Part shown: positions 1 to 9,858 of the stretch, in pieces | How positions within the stretch are numbered: the first letter of the stretch is position 1 | Layout: the number at the start of each line of letters is the position of its first letter | Assembly: GCF_013133795.1 (NCBI RefSeq) | Contig: NZ_JABGBN010000005.1 | Coordinates: forward strand, 62,001 to 126,000 | Direction of reading: 5' to 3' | Origin: Pelistega suis | GTDB taxonomy: Bacteria; Pseudomonadota; Gammaproteobacteria; Burkholderiales; Burkholderiaceae_B | Length of the DNA stretch: 64,000 nt | The notes under the pieces: model-generated | The model's input: only the letters and a program-made list of their open reading frames with translations | Database searches by the model: none | What the model was told of the DNA's origin: nothing | Made by a program: the position numbers and the translations under genes

Positions 1-1898
1 ACTGAAATCTGATACTCATCAAGCCATGCCTGCAACATCAAAGCACCCCATAAATGAGCACTCCAATCCCCTTTTCCACTTAAATGCGCTTGCCATGCTT
101 GTTGGATTAATCGCTCATTTAATAAACCTTGCTGTTTAAGTCGCTCATTGTTTAATAAATCATTTGCCCAATCTTTTAAGGGACCTTTTAACCACGCCCC
201 TAATGGTACGGAAAAACCTTTTTTAGGACGCTCCAGCAAAGCCTTCGGTACATGACGATATAACACTTCTTTCATCAACCACTTACTTACTCCATCACGA
301 CGCTTATAGTTTGGATGTAGATCCCATACAAACTCAAATACGCGATGATCTAATAAAGGCACCCTTGTCTCTAGAGAGTGATGCATAGCTGCGCGATCCA
401 CCTTCACGAGAATATCATCAGGCAAATACGATAGCGTATCGGTAATCATCATTGTTTTTAATAAACTACGTAAAGGTTTATTCGCAAATGCCGTTTCTGG
501 CTCACTTCCACCAATCACTAAACGTTCTGGTGATTTCCAATACGACACAAAAGGCTGATAAAATGCCACACTATCTTTAGCTCGCATAAGCTGTGATAAT
601 TGCTGCCACTTCATCTGTGCAGTTAACTTTGCAGGTTTATGGGTATCAGGACTACTCATAACTTCACTAAACGCCCCGACAAAGGAACGTAAAAAAGCGG
701 GCATTTTCTGACAACGATTCCACCATTGCTGGGCTCGAGCATAGCGGTTATAACCGCCAAATAATTCATCACCCGCATCACCCGATAAAGCAACCTTCAC
801 ATGCTGTGCAGTAAGCCCCATCATCACCAAAACCGGTAACTGTGATGAGTCTGCAAAAGGCTCACTATAGACTTTAGGTATTTGCTCAAATAAAGCCAAT
901 CCATCCTTACCATCCATATAGAGTTCAGTATGGTCAGTACCTAAATGTTCTGCAATCGCCTTGGCAAAAGGTGCTTCATTGTATTGTTTTTCTTTAAAAC
1001 CAATAGCAAACGTTTTAATCGCTTGAGAGCTCTGCTTTTGCATTAACGCAGCAATAAGTGAAGAGTCCGTACCTCCCGATAAAAAAGCACCGAGTTTTAC
1101 ATCAGCCAACATTTGATCCTTTACGCTCGTAGATAATATGTCCTCAAATGCATCCAATGCTAACTTATCGTTGGCAAAGACTCGATCACTACTGCGTTTA
1201 GCAATATCATAAGCAGACCAATAGGTAATCGGTTCAGACCAAGCAGCTTGCTCAAATAGCTGTTGAGCATCCAACACGAGATAACTCGCAGGCGGTAGCT
1301 TAAAAACATTCTCAAAAATACTATACGGTGCAGGAATATAGTTATGGCGCATTAACAGCGTCACGGCTTGACGATTAATTCGTTTATTAAACCCATCAAT
1401 AGGCATTAAGGCTTTTAAATCAGACGAAAATAATAAACCCCGTGGGCTACGTGCATAATATAACGGCTTCTCACCAAATCTATCCCGTCCTAAGACTAGT
1501 GTATTCTCAGCGTTATCCCATAAGGCAAAAGCAAACATCCCCACCAGTTTAGCGAGCGTATCTGCTACCCCCCATTGTGCAAAGCAAGCTAATAATGTTT
1601 CTGTATCCGAATGACCTCGCCACACCTGCTTATCTAACTGCTCACGCAATGCTAAATGATTATAGATTTCTCCGTTAAATACCAAAACATAACGACCGTC
1701 ATCACTCAACATAGGTTGATGTCCATGTTCAGATAAGTCTTGGATTGCCAACCGTACATGAGCCAATCCTACTTGCTGAGTCGCATTCATCCAGACCCCT
1801 TGACTATCCGGACCTCGCTCACGAATACGTGTACACGCCTCACTTAAGGTATGCTGCTTATGCTCAAAAGAGCCAATCAATCCAATAATGCCGCACAT
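1..1898 (-). CDS. asnB: Glutamine-hydrolysing asparagine synthase-type amidotransferase, 3' end cut by window edge
   Basis: The reading frame is open from the ATG at 1898 to the left edge (632 codons), so only the last few codons are missing; the family is usually 620-640 aa. The protein starts MCGIIGLIG, so Cys2 is the class II glutaminase nucleophile. The C-terminal half has the synthetase P-loop SGGTDSS and the GDAGDELFGGY motif. It is the last visible gene of a leftward polysaccharide cluster, 4 nt downstream of the glycosyltransferase stop. The cluster encodes a UDP-HexNAc dehydrogenase, so the enzyme may amidate a uronic acid (as proposed for WbpS-type proteins) instead of making free asparagine; that is inference. 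Confidence 0.9.
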   Translation of the reverse strand, partial: MCGIIGLIGSFEHKQHTLSEACTRIRERGPDSQGVWMNATQQVGLAHVRLAIQDLSEHGHQPMLSDDGRYVLVFNGEIYNHLALREQLDKQVWRGHSDTETLLACFAQWGVADTLAKLVGMFAFALWDNAENTLVLGRDRFGEKPLYYARSPRGLLFSSDLKALMPIDGFNKRINRQAVTLLMRHNYIPAPYSIFENVFKLPPASYLVLDAQQLFEQAAWSEPITYWSAYDIAKRSSDRVFANDKLALDAFEDILSTSVKDQMLADVKLGAFLSGGTDSSLIAALMQKQSSQAIKTFAIGFKEKQYNEAPFAKAIAEHLGTDHTELYMDGKDGLALFEQIPKVYSEPFADSSQLPVLVMMGLTAQHVKVALSGDAGDELFGGYNRYARAQQWWNRCQKMPAFLRSFVGAFSEVMSSPDTHKPAKLTAQMKWQQLSQLMRAKDSVAFYQPFVSYWKSPERLVIGGSEPETAFANKPLRSLLKTMMITDTLSYLPDDILVKVDRAAMHHSLETRVPLLDHRVFEFVWDLHPNYKRRDGVSKWLMKEVLYRHVPKALLERPKKGFSVPLGAWLKGPLKDWANDLLNNERLKQQGLLNERLIQQAWQAHLSGKGDWSAHLWGALMLQAWLDEYQIS

Positions 1899-1902
1899 AG
1901 TC

Positions 1903-3021
1903 TTATTTTTTTATTCCTAATTCGCTAAATAATTTTTCCCAATCTTGACTAATCTTTTGCATAGAGAAGCGCTCTCTCACATTCGTAGCTTGACTCGCAT
2001 ACGATAGTCGCAACGACTCATTTCCCATCAAACTATCAAGCTGTTTAGCCATCGCTTCAGCATCAGCAACAGGACGAACCAATACCCCATCAATACCGTC
2101 ACGAATAATCTCTCGAGGACCAGTGTCACAATCAAAAGAAACTGCACATAAACCACTTGCCATTGCCTCTTGTAAGCTATTTGATAAGCCTTCGTTATGT
2201 GAGCTCAATACAAATAAATCGGCACTTTCATACCAATCCTTAAGATTACCCACTCGCCCCGGTAATAACACCTTATCATGCAAAGATAGATGCTCAACTT
2301 GCTTGGTCAGACTTGTCCGTTCCGCCCCTTCCCCAAGAATAACCAATTGCCAATGCGGATATTTTTCGGCAATTTTTGCATAGGCATTTAAAAGAATATC
2401 AAAGCCCTTTTCTTGATGTAAACGACCTACTGCTAATAATCGCTTGCCTTGCAAAGGTTTCTGTGTAGGCAACATAGGTTCCGTATTTGTTAAAGGCCAA
2501 TTTACTGCATTTTGAATAACGCTAACCTTAATATGAGGAATATGGTCACGCAACCACTCTGCACTCATTTCTGTCAGCGCTAGAACTCGTGCCGCCTTAG
2601 GGTAAGTCCATTGTCTGAGCTTATACCAAAACGAAGACATCTTTTGCGAAGGAGGATGGGCATGCTCTGTGGCAATCACTTTGGTTGGCAATCCCATTCC
2701 TGCAAGAATGGATAAAACAGATGAACTCATCATAATACCCACAACAATATCTGGTCGATATTGACGTATTGCTTTACGAATAGCCAATGCCTTTTTCAGA
2801 TGAGAAAATACCCCTGTTTGGGAAAACAAGCCCGTAGATACTCTCGTCACTAGCTTATTGAGTTCGTAGACATCACTACTTTTATCCGTATGCGTCACTA
2901 AAATAACATCATAGCCTTGATAGCTCCAATGCTCAGCTAAGCTAACGGCCACCCGCTCAGCTCCTCCTCCATGTAGAGAAGGAATAACCAGCATAATAGA
3001 AAACTTTTTTTGATTAGACAT
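1903..3021 (-). CDS. GT4-family glycosyltransferase
   Basis: A 372-aa retaining glycosyltransferase of the GT-B fold. The N-terminal acceptor domain begins with the glycine-rich stretch PSLHGGGAER. The C-terminal donor domain has VGRLHQEKGFD and the acidic E-x7-E motif EGLSNSLQEAM near residue 280, which binds the nucleotide sugar. No signal peptide or membrane segment is visible, so it probably acts at the cytoplasmic face on undecaprenyl-linked sugar. It overlaps the flippase gene by 8 bp, showing translational coupling in the surface-polysaccharide operon. Donor sugar and linkage cannot be read from sequence. Confidence 0.9.
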   Translation of the reverse strand: MSNQKKFSIMLVIPSLHGGGAERVAVSLAEHWSYQGYDVILVTHTDKSSDVYELNKLVTRVSTGLFSQTGVFSHLKKALAIRKAIRQYRPDIVVGIMMSSSVLSILAGMGLPTKVIATEHAHPPSQKMSSFWYKLRQWTYPKAARVLALTEMSAEWLRDHIPHIKVSVIQNAVNWPLTNTEPMLPTQKPLQGKRLLAVGRLHQEKGFDILLNAYAKIAEKYPHWQLVILGEGAERTSLTKQVEHLSLHDKVLLPGRVGNLKDWYESADLFVLSSHNEGLSNSLQEAMASGLCAVSFDCDTGPREIIRDGIDGVLVRPVADAEAMAKQLDSLMGNESLRLSYASQATNVRERFSMQKISQDWEKLFSELGIKK

Positions 3022-4351
3022 TTTGTTTTACCGGTAACCGCCAAGCCACAATAAAATAGGACACAAAAGAAAATAAGTACATCACTGCTGTAGCAGTCAT
3101 AATACCTGCAATACCGTAACTCGGAGCAAGTAGATAATTCATTAAAAACTTTACAGCAAAATTCATCAATGCAATCAATGCCATCAACTGATAGCGATTC
3201 TGACTAGCCAGCAACTGCACTAAAATCAGTACCCCAAAATAAAAAGGAATTTGCATTAAACCGTAACGCAATGCTTCTGCAACGGCGACTGTATTTTCGC
3301 TAGTAAATGCACCTCGCTCAAACACAAGCTTGACTAACCACGGTGCTAATAACCACGCAAAAGCCAATGCAACGAGACCCAAACCTACCATTGCCAATGA
3401 CCATTTTAAAGCAATTGCTTTCGCCTGTTTTGCATCTCCCCTATGCTGAACATCGGCTAATACTGGTAAAGCCGCTCGTCCGACAGACGCCGCACCAATA
3501 CCAATCACTACCGCCACCAATCGTGTGGCATATCCCATCGTCGCATTCGCATTATTACCCAATTGAGCGGCAAACATTTGATCCATCGGTGCGACAAAAC
3601 TTAAGGCAATTTGCCCAATCAACATAAAGCCCGCTGCTTGCAACAACATCGACCAATGCTCAGACTTAAACTGCCATTTAGGGAATATCCAAGACTCTCC
3701 CTCTGCACGATTGGCCATATAAGACAATAAGAACGTTTGCAAAAGGTATCCACATAAGGTTCCTAAAACAATTGGCCAAACAGAAGTATCCCCAGGAGAC
3801 AAAATAATCCATGCAAAAATGAATAGCGCTGGGAAGCTGTCTAAAAGATTATTAATATGGCGCTCCAAGGCTCGTAAGCGAGCCATATGAATGCCAATAA
3901 CGAGAATAAGCAATCCTACTGGTGCAAACACCCAAATCATTTGCTGACTAAACTGGCGAGCCTCCGCACTCAATTTCCCTGCTGTATAGTGAATAATTTC
4001 AGGCCAAAAATACCATGTCAGTACGACAATGCCTACGCCAATGCTTAAAATCCAAGCCTGCAACTCAGACAAAAACTTATTTTTCTCCGCACTACCCAAA
4101 TGGCGTAGCTTCACCAAAACAGGAATCAATACCACAGAAAAAGCGCCGACGATTGTTGTCGGCAACCAATTCGCCATGCTCTGCGTAAACTGATAGGCAT
4201 CCACCACATCGCTAACACCATAACGACTGGCGATAGCGACCTCTTTTATGGCACCAGCAAGTTTACCAATAATAAGGAAAAAAGCGACTCGCATGGCACC
4301 AGAAATAATGCGCATATGGTCGCTTTTGTGTGTTTTAATCGGACTATCCAC
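3014..4351 (-). CDS. MurJ/MviN-type polysaccharide flippase (Wzx-like role)
   Basis: A 445-aa polytopic protein with about a dozen hydrophobic helices, belonging to the MOP superfamily. The N-terminus RIISGAMRVAFFLIIGKLAGAIKEV resembles MurJ, with charged residues inside the first helices. Its place between an epimerase and a glycosyltransferase, directly abutting the epimerase (1 nt), argues that it flips the undecaprenyl-linked repeat unit of the O-antigen or capsule and is not the housekeeping lipid II flippase, which should be elsewhere. MurJ and Wzx roles cannot be separated on sequence alone. Confidence 0.82.
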   Translation of the reverse strand: MDSPIKTHKSDHMRIISGAMRVAFFLIIGKLAGAIKEVAIASRYGVSDVVDAYQFTQSMANWLPTTIVGAFSVVLIPVLVKLRHLGSAEKNKFLSELQAWILSIGVGIVVLTWYFWPEIIHYTAGKLSAEARQFSQQMIWVFAPVGLLILVIGIHMARLRALERHINNLLDSFPALFIFAWIILSPGDTSVWPIVLGTLCGYLLQTFLLSYMANRAEGESWIFPKWQFKSEHWSMLLQAAGFMLIGQIALSFVAPMDQMFAAQLGNNANATMGYATRLVAVVIGIGAASVGRAALPVLADVQHRGDAKQAKAIALKWSLAMVGLGLVALAFAWLLAPWLVKLVFERGAFTSENTVAVAEALRYGLMQIPFYFGVLILVQLLASQNRYQLMALIALMNFAVKFLMNYLLAPSYGIAGIMTATAVMYLFSFVSYFIVAWRLPVKQNV

Positions 4352-5377
4352 TTACTTCAAAAACTGAATATACCAAGGCATCGCTTTGGCTAAACCTTGA
4401 GTAATAGAGAAAGCAGGTTCATAGCCTAAGTGTGATTTAGCCTTATTAATATCCGCAAAAGAATGTCGTACATCCCCTTTACGAAAATCTGCATAAATAG
4501 GCGACTTCGTATACACCACACCATTTGCCGCTAATCCATCTCGGATATAACCAAACAAGGTATTCAATGTCGTCTGTGCATGATAGGCCACATTATAAAC
4601 CTCAAAACCACTCTCTGGCATATGCGTTGCCGCAAGAATATTGGCCTGCACCACATTCTCCACAAAGCAGAAATCGCGACTCGTCTCTCCATCACCATTG
4701 ACCGTGATATCCTGTTGATGAATCATCGCTGCCGTCCACTTTGGAATCACCGCTGCATATGCCCCATTAGGATCTTGACGCTTACCAAAGACATTAAAGT
4801 AACGCAAACCAATCGATTTAAACCCATAACTTTGCGCAAAAATCTTAGCGTATAACTCATCCACCAATTTCGTAATGGCGTACGGTGATAAAGGATTACC
4901 TATCTTATGCTCAACTTTTGGCAAGTCTGGATGATCTCCATAGGTTGAACTTGATGCCGCAAACACAAAGGCTTTTACCCCCTCATCGCGTGCGGCAACC
5001 AACATATTTAAGAAACCACTCACATTTACGGCATTACTCGTAATCGGATCATTTAAAGAGCGTGGCACTGAACCTAACGCAGCTTGATGTAACACATAAT
5101 CCACACCTTTTACAGCAGTGCGGCATGTCTCCAAATCACGGATATCGCCTTCGATAAAATGAAAGTTTGCCCATTGTGCCGGGCTCACTTGCCCTTTGAC
5201 TTCATCTAAATTGCGACGATGTCCGGTGGCAAAATTATCTAAACCCACTACTTTTTGGTTTAAACCTAATAGCGTTTCTAAAAGATTAGAACCAATAAAG
5301 CCTGCACACCCCGTCACTAACCATGTACGAGGTTGTGCTAATAATTCTGCCTTTGTGACTTCAAATGCCTGACTCAT
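4352..5377 (-). CDS. wbpP: UDP-N-acetylhexosamine 4-epimerase (WbpP/TviC type)
   Basis: Extended short-chain dehydrogenase/reductase of 341 aa, the length typical of WbpP. The NAD-binding GCAGFIG is at residues 23-29 and the catalytic set is SSST at 142-145 with Tyr166 and Lys170 (YAITK). A short N-terminal extension before the Rossmann fold also fits WbpP/TviC. It should interconvert UDP-GlcNAc/GlcNAcA and UDP-GalNAc/GalNAcA. It lies 9 nt downstream of the dehydrogenase, so the pair supplies a uronic acid precursor. The exact order of oxidation and epimerisation is not deducible. Confidence 0.88.
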   Translation of the reverse strand: MSQAFEVTKAELLAQPRTWLVTGCAGFIGSNLLETLLGLNQKVVGLDNFATGHRRNLDEVKGQVSPAQWANFHFIEGDIRDLETCRTAVKGVDYVLHQAALGSVPRSLNDPITSNAVNVSGFLNMLVAARDEGVKAFVFAASSSTYGDHPDLPKVEHKIGNPLSPYAITKLVDELYAKIFAQSYGFKSIGLRYFNVFGKRQDPNGAYAAVIPKWTAAMIHQQDITVNGDGETSRDFCFVENVVQANILAATHMPESGFEVYNVAYHAQTTLNTLFGYIRDGLAANGVVYTKSPIYADFRKGDVRHSFADINKAKSHLGYEPAFSITQGLAKAMPWYIQFLK

Positions 5378-5386
5378 TCTTTTCCT

Positions 5387-6661
5387 TTATAGACGAATAT
5401 CTGCTTGTTCTGCACTTAATACGTATTTCAAGTCATACAGTACATGTTCAGGCTTACCTAAGGCACGAATTGCCTCTGCGCCCATTTTCACAAACTGCTC
5501 ATGAGCCACAGCCAAAATAATACCGTCATAAGCCCCTGCTGCTGGAGAAGCCACCGGCGTAATCCCATACTCGTGCTGCGTTTCTTCGACATCCACCCAT
5601 GGGTCATACACATCCACCTGAATATTGTACTCACCCAACTCTTTCACAATATCCACAATACGTGTGTTACGCACATCAGGGCAGTTCTCTTTGAACGTTA
5701 AACCCATCACCAATACGCGTGAACCTTGCACTTGAATCTTACGCTTAGTCATCGCCTTCACTAACTGCGACACCACATAGGTACCCATGCTGTCATTTAA
5801 ACGACGACCTGCCAAAATAATCTCTGGATGATAACCAATCGCTTGCGCTTTATGCGTGAGGTAGTAGGGGTCTACGCCAATGCAGTGACCACCCACTAAA
5901 CCCGGACGGAACGGTAAGAAATTCCACTTCGTACCCGCTGCCTCTAATACCGCTTGCGTATCAATCCCTAAACGGTTAAAAATCAATGCCAACTCATTGA
6001 TTAACGCAATATTCACATCGCGCTGCGTATTCTCAATCACTTTAGCTGCCTCTGCTACACGGATACTAGAGGCTTTATGCGTACCTGCTGTAATAATGGA
6101 ACGATATAACTCATCCACCACATCGGCAATCGCTGGGGTCGAACCTGATGTCACTTTTTTAATCGTCGATACGCGATGTAATTTATCACCCGGGTTAATA
6201 CGCTCTGGGCTATAACCTGCATAAAAATCCACGTTGTACTTTAAACCAGATACTTTCTCTAATACTGGTACGCACACCTCTTCTGTCGCTCCCGGGTATA
6301 CCGTTGATTCATAAATCACGATATCGCCTTTTTTCAGTACCTTACCAATCGTCTCACTGGCTTTCACTAAGGGCGTTAAATCAGGCTGCTTGTACTCATC
6401 AATCGGCGTCGGCACTGTCACGATAAACGTGTTCGCTTTAGCAAGCTCTGCACCTTCTGCACTAAAACGTAACTGGGTCGCTTCTTTTAATTCTTCGCTC
6501 GACACCTCTAAGGTATGATCCACACCCGATTGTAATTCCGCAATACGTTTCTGGTTAATATCAAAACCTAAAACTTCTCGCTTTTTACCAAATTCTACCG
6601 CTAACGGTAAGCCCACATATCCTAAGCCTACAACGGCTAATTTGATGTCTTGTAATTGCAC
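5387..6661 (-). CDS. tviB: UDP-N-acetyl-D-glucosamine/galactosamine 6-dehydrogenase (TviB/WbpO type)
   Basis: Nucleotide-sugar dehydrogenase of 424 aa. The Rossmann motif [12 protein letters not shown] starts at residue 10, the central helix contains the family-typical [20 protein letters not shown], and [12 protein letters not shown] places the catalytic cysteine at 260. The enzyme oxidises C6 of a UDP-HexNAc to the carboxylate with two NAD+. It is followed by the 4-epimerase, so the cluster probably makes UDP-GalNAcA. The intergenic gap upstream (75 bp) could hold a promoter, but I see no convincing one. Confidence 0.92.
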   Translation of the reverse strand: MQLQDIKLAVVGLGYVGLPLAVEFGKKREVLGFDINQKRIAELQSGVDHTLEVSSEELKEATQLRFSAEGAELAKANTFIVTVPTPIDEYKQPDLTPLVKASETIGKVLKKGDIVIYESTVYPGATEEVCVPVLEKVSGLKYNVDFYAGYSPERINPGDKLHRVSTIKKVTSGSTPAIADVVDELYRSIITAGTHKASSIRVAEAAKVIENTQRDVNIALINELALIFNRLGIDTQAVLEAAGTKWNFLPFRPGLVGGHCIGVDPYYLTHKAQAIGYHPEIILAGRRLNDSMGTYVVSQLVKAMTKRKIQVQGSRVLVMGLTFKENCPDVRNTRIVDIVKELGEYNIQVDVYDPWVDVEETQHEYGITPVASPAAGAYDGIILAVAHEQFVKMGAEAIRALGKPEHVLYDLKYVLSAEQADIRL

Positions 6662-6736
6662 GTTAAACTCCTAAAGAGCATAAAAAAAGTTATTGTAACA
6701 AAGCCATTTTTTTCAAATAGCTAAGAATAGTAAATA

Positions 6737-7867
6737 TTATCGCTTGTTAAAAATCGAGGGTAACAGTAGCCATCTTGGACAACGCCATTTCACTAGGCGT
6801 GAATACAACCAAATATAGACTAATGAAAAACTCAACATACCTAAGCAAAGCAGTAAGGGATTATCCCAAAACAGCGTAGCAGGCACTAAATTCAACAAAG
6901 TAAGCACCCATAGATAAGGAGATGTTAAGGCATTACATAGATAGGGCAATGCCTCTTTACCCTCTCGACTAAAGGTGACTCTCACTAAACGACGGAAAAT
7001 TAATTGGTGTAGATGCAAAGCATCAGGCTGATCGACAGGAACTCCTCTTTTAAACTTACGTCGCCAAATTGAAAACAAGGTCTCAAAGACGGGATAAAAC
7101 AAGACCGCTAAAGCATAGAAAGGGGATACTGAAGGATTACGCATAACGAGCAACACGGCCAATTCAGCCAAAATAAAGCCGATAAAATAAGCACCACCGT
7201 CACCCAAGAAGACACGACCAAATGGGAAATTCCATACAAAGAATCCCACAATAGCGGATGCCATAGCTAGAGCAATCGTAAAAACAGCCATATCGCCCAC
7301 TTGATATGCCACCAAGGCAATTGAAATGGACATTAACACCGATACCATTGACGCCAGTCCATTCATCCCATCCACAAGATTAAGTGCATGGGTACAGCCA
7401 CCTACAGCAATGACAGTAAATATTAATGAAACCGGCCAGAAGCTAAAAAGGTAGTCAAGCACCTCAACATCTACTCGGCTAACACCACCAAAGAACCACC
7501 ATGCAATCGCTGCCGATAAGAACGCAGCGAGTAAGCGCTTACCCGCACCCACATCCTTTGTAATATCTTCTAAAATGCCCGCACCAAATACTGGTAAAGC
7601 CGCCACAAACAAGGCTGGCCACAACCAATGTAACGTCGTATTATCAGGCTTACCCCACACCAACAACCCCGCTAGTGTACCAGCAAAAACCGCCAAACCA
7701 CCAACCCGTGGCGTAGACACTTTATGCGATGCTTGTGGTTTATTTAAGTCATAATCGCCTGTAAAACGACCATGCCAACGCTCTGAAAAAACGATTAACC
7801 CACCAACAGTAAAAGCTGTTAATACCACGTATAGGTATTGAAAAGAAATTGACACATCTAACCCCAC
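6737..7867 (-). CDS. Polyprenyl-phosphate N-acetylhexosamine-1-phosphate transferase (WecA/TagO family)
   Basis: A 376-aa membrane protein with about ten hydrophobic segments. Family motifs include LVDGMNGLASM, the cytoplasmic loop NFPFGRVFLGDGGAYFIGF and the His box HLHQLIFRR. It transfers a sugar-1-phosphate from a UDP sugar to undecaprenyl phosphate, the first membrane step of O-antigen or capsule synthesis, so it is a fitting first gene of this leftward cluster. The start used is GTG at 7867 and has no good Shine-Dalgarno in front, so the true start is uncertain. Confidence 0.87.
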   Translation of the reverse strand: MGLDVSISFQYLYVVLTAFTVGGLIVFSERWHGRFTGDYDLNKPQASHKVSTPRVGGLAVFAGTLAGLLVWGKPDNTTLHWLWPALFVAALPVFGAGILEDITKDVGAGKRLLAAFLSAAIAWWFFGGVSRVDVEVLDYLFSFWPVSLIFTVIAVGGCTHALNLVDGMNGLASMVSVLMSISIALVAYQVGDMAVFTIALAMASAIVGFFVWNFPFGRVFLGDGGAYFIGFILAELAVLLVMRNPSVSPFYALAVLFYPVFETLFSIWRRKFKRGVPVDQPDALHLHQLIFRRLVRVTFSREGKEALPYLCNALTSPYLWVLTLLNLVPATLFWDNPLLLCLGMLSFSLVYIWLYSRLVKWRCPRWLLLPSIFNKR

Positions 7868-8003
7868 ATGGGCATATTAAGAATAACCTCGCTATCTTAG
7901 CGTTATTTCATCATTTCGTGTGTAATGATTGTTTGCTGTTTTTTACAGACAACAAAATTTAAAATTGTTTACAATTTTCTAAGGGTTTTTACTTACTTTT
8001 ATC

Positions 8004-8032
8004 TTGCAATGCACAAAGAAAACTGCAATAAT
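8004..8032 (+). promoter_or_regulatory. Predicted sigma70 promoter of candidate sRNA
   Basis: TTGCAA at 8004-8009, a 17-nt spacer, then AATAAT at 8027-8032. This would start transcription near 8039, just before three consecutive hairpins ending in a terminator. Prediction by eye only. Confidence 0.45.
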
Positions 8033-8038
8033 TTCATT

Positions 8039-8127
8039 GTTGATGGTTGATGCCATCTACAGTTGTCTCCTCCACCCTCCTCCTTTGGTGGATTTTGCCC
8101 AGAGTCGCAAGACTCTGGGTTTTTTTT
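8039..8127 (+). ncRNA. Candidate small RNA with three stem-loops and an anti-Shine-Dalgarno loop
   Basis: About 88 nt from a predicted start near 8039 to a T-run. Hairpin 1 is GATGG/CCATC. Hairpin 2 is TCCACC/GGTGGA and displays the pyrimidine loop CTCCTCCTTT, complementary to ribosome binding sites. Hairpin 3 is the perfect terminator CCCAGAGTC-GCAA-GACTCTGGG (8098-8119) followed by eight T. It is transcribed on the plus strand in the gap between two minus-strand genes (gene for the WecA-like enzyme and folA), so the terminator serves neither neighbour. CUCCUCC-loop sRNAs are known in other proteobacteria; I do not recognise this one as a named family. Confidence 0.55.
8098..8127 (+). terminator. 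Rho-independent terminator of the candidate sRNA
   Basis: Nine perfect base pairs with a GCAA tetraloop, then a T-run on the plus strand that overlaps the last codons of folA (minus strand). On the minus strand there is no T-run, so it is directional. Confidence 0.8.
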
Positions 8128-8620
8128 ATTTACGTTCATACACAACAAAATCAAACGCTAAACCATGTTGAGGCTCTTGAACATCACGAGACACCTCCTT
8201 CCATTGGGCAGAATCTAACTCAGGAAAGAAAGTATCACCGTCCATACTGGCATGAATTTCGGTCGCATACACACGATCAACGAGACCTTGTGCTAACGCC
8301 TGTTTATAAATTTCACCGCCACCGATAATAAAAATCGTATCATGCACCGCTCTAGCCTGTTTTACAGCTTGCTCTAAAGAATAAGCAATCTCTGTTCCCT
8401 CTGCTTGGTAATGCGCATCTCGGGTTACGGCGATATTTAATCGCCCCGGTAAGGGACGACCTAAGGATTCTCTTGTTTTGCGCCCCATGACAATAGGACA
8501 GCCCATCGTGGTTTTTTTGAAATAAGCCAAATCAGCGGGCAACCGCCATGGTATATCATTATCTTTACCGATAACATGCTTCTGGTTATACGCCACAATA
8601 ATATTAACGCTCATTTTCAA
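8126..8620 (-). CDS. folA: Dihydrofolate reductase
   Basis: A 164-aa type I DHFR. Near the N-terminus are IVAYNQKHVIGKDNDIPW and LPADLAYFKKTT, giving the substrate-binding acidic residue and the Met20-type loop; IIGGGEIY follows in the middle. It reduces dihydrofolate with NADPH and so recycles the product of ThyA. It lies 6 nt downstream of thyA, the usual thyA-folA operon. Its 3' end overlaps the terminator of the opposite-strand sRNA candidate. Confidence 0.95.
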   Translation of the reverse strand: MKMSVNIIVAYNQKHVIGKDNDIPWRLPADLAYFKKTTMGCPIVMGRKTRESLGRPLPGRLNIAVTRDAHYQAEGTEIAYSLEQAVKQARAVHDTIFIIGGGEIYKQALAQGLVDRVYATEIHASMDGDTFFPELDSAQWKEVSRDVQEPQHGLAFDFVVYERK

Positions 8621-8626
8621 CCTCTG

Positions 8627-9421
8627 TTATACCGCCACAGGCGCTTTGATATGAGGATGATGCTCATAACCAATAATTTCAAAATCTTCATAGTTATAAT
8701 CAAAAATTGAATCAGGCTTACGCTTAATAGTCAATTTAGGGTAAGCAAATGGTTGACGAGATAATTGCTCTTCCACTTGCTCGAAGTGATTACTATAAAG
8801 ATGGCAATCTCCACCGGTCCACACAAAATCACCCACCTCTAGATTACATTGCTGAGCGACCATATGCGTTAATAAAGCATAGCTAGCGATATTAAAAGGC
8901 ACTCCTAGAAAAATATCCGCACTACGCTGATAAAGCTGACAAGAAAGCTTACCATCTGCCACATAGAACTGGAAAAAAGCATGACAAGGAGGTAACTTCA
9001 TATGCGGAATCTCTGCCACATTCCAAGCCGAGACAATCAAACGACGTGAGTCTGGGTTATTTTTAATCTGCTCTACTACTTGACTGATTTGGTCAATATG
9101 CTCACCACTCGGTGTTGGCCAACTACGCCACTGCACACCATAGACAGGCCCTAAATCACCGTTTTCGTCTGCCCATTCGTCCCAAATACTCACCCCACGC
9201 TCTTGCAACCAACGCACATTAGAATCGCCACGTAAGAACCATAACAACTCAATAAAAATACTCTTGGTATGCAATTTTTTAGTGGTAACTAAAGGGAAAC
9301 CTTCCTGCAAATTAAAACGCATTTGATAACCAAATACAGAACGCGTCCCCGTACCTGTACGGTCCGTTTTCGTCACGCCATGCGTATACACATGGCGCAT
9401 AAAATCTTCATATTGTTGCAT
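8627..9421 (-). CDS. thyA: Thymidylate synthase
   Basis: A 264-aa protein, the same length as the E. coli enzyme. [12 protein letters not shown] places the nucleophilic Cys at 146; [13 protein letters not shown] and [18 protein letters not shown] are the other family signatures. It methylates dUMP to dTMP with methylenetetrahydrofolate and forms dihydrofolate. It forms a leftward operon with folA downstream, and the OsmC-like gene ends 3 nt upstream of its start. Confidence 0.97.
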   Translation of the reverse strand: MQQYEDFMRHVYTHGVTKTDRTGTGTRSVFGYQMRFNLQEGFPLVTTKKLHTKSIFIELLWFLRGDSNVRWLQERGVSIWDEWADENGDLGPVYGVQWRSWPTPSGEHIDQISQVVEQIKNNPDSRRLIVSAWNVAEIPHMKLPPCHAFFQFYVADGKLSCQLYQRSADIFLGVPFNIASYALLTHMVAQQCNLEVGDFVWTGGDCHLYSNHFEQVEEQLSRQPFAYPKLTIKRKPDSIFDYNYEDFEIIGYEHHPHIKAPVAV

Positions 9422-9424
9422 TTC

Positions 9425-9847
9425 CTATGCCTCGATAATCATCACTTCATGAGTGAACTCTGCTGTTTTTTCTAACATCGCAACCGCCGAACAATACTTA
9501 TCATGAGATAATTTGACTGCTCGCTCAACGGCATCACGACTTAAGGATTTACCCGTTACCTTAAAGTGAAAATGAATTTTTGTAAAAACCTTAGGGTCTT
9601 CTGTCGCTCGCTCTGCATTGATGTCGACCGTACATTGCGTCACCGCATGACGACCTCGCTTTAAAATCAATACCACATCATAAGCAGAACACCCCCCCGC
9701 ACCTGACAACAACAACTCCATAGGGCGAGGCGCAAGATTATTGCCACCACCTTCGGGGGCACCATCCATCGCAATAATGTGACCACTTCCTGTTTTCGTC
9801 ACAAAAAGCATGCCCTCAGGACCATTCCACTGTACAGAACATTGCAT
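9425..9847 (-). CDS. OsmC/Ohr-family protein (YhfA-like)
   Basis: A 140-aa OsmC-fold protein. Two cysteines sit where the family has its peroxidatic pair: Cys53 in GAGGCSAYDVV and Cys119 in HDKYCSAVAM. The overall layout matches the YhfA-like subgroup more than organic hydroperoxide resistance Ohr. It may reduce organic or lipid hydroperoxides in the cytoplasm, but the physiological substrate of this subgroup is not established. It is tightly linked to thyA (3 nt) with no obvious functional tie. Confidence 0.85.
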   Translation of the reverse strand: MQCSVQWNGPEGMLFVTKTGSGHIIAMDGAPEGGGNNLAPRPMELLLSGAGGCSAYDVVLILKRGRHAVTQCTVDINAERATEDPKVFTKIHFHFKVTGKSLSRDAVERAVKLSHDKYCSAVAMLEKTAEFTHEVMIIEA

Positions 9848-9858
9848 AACATCAACCC

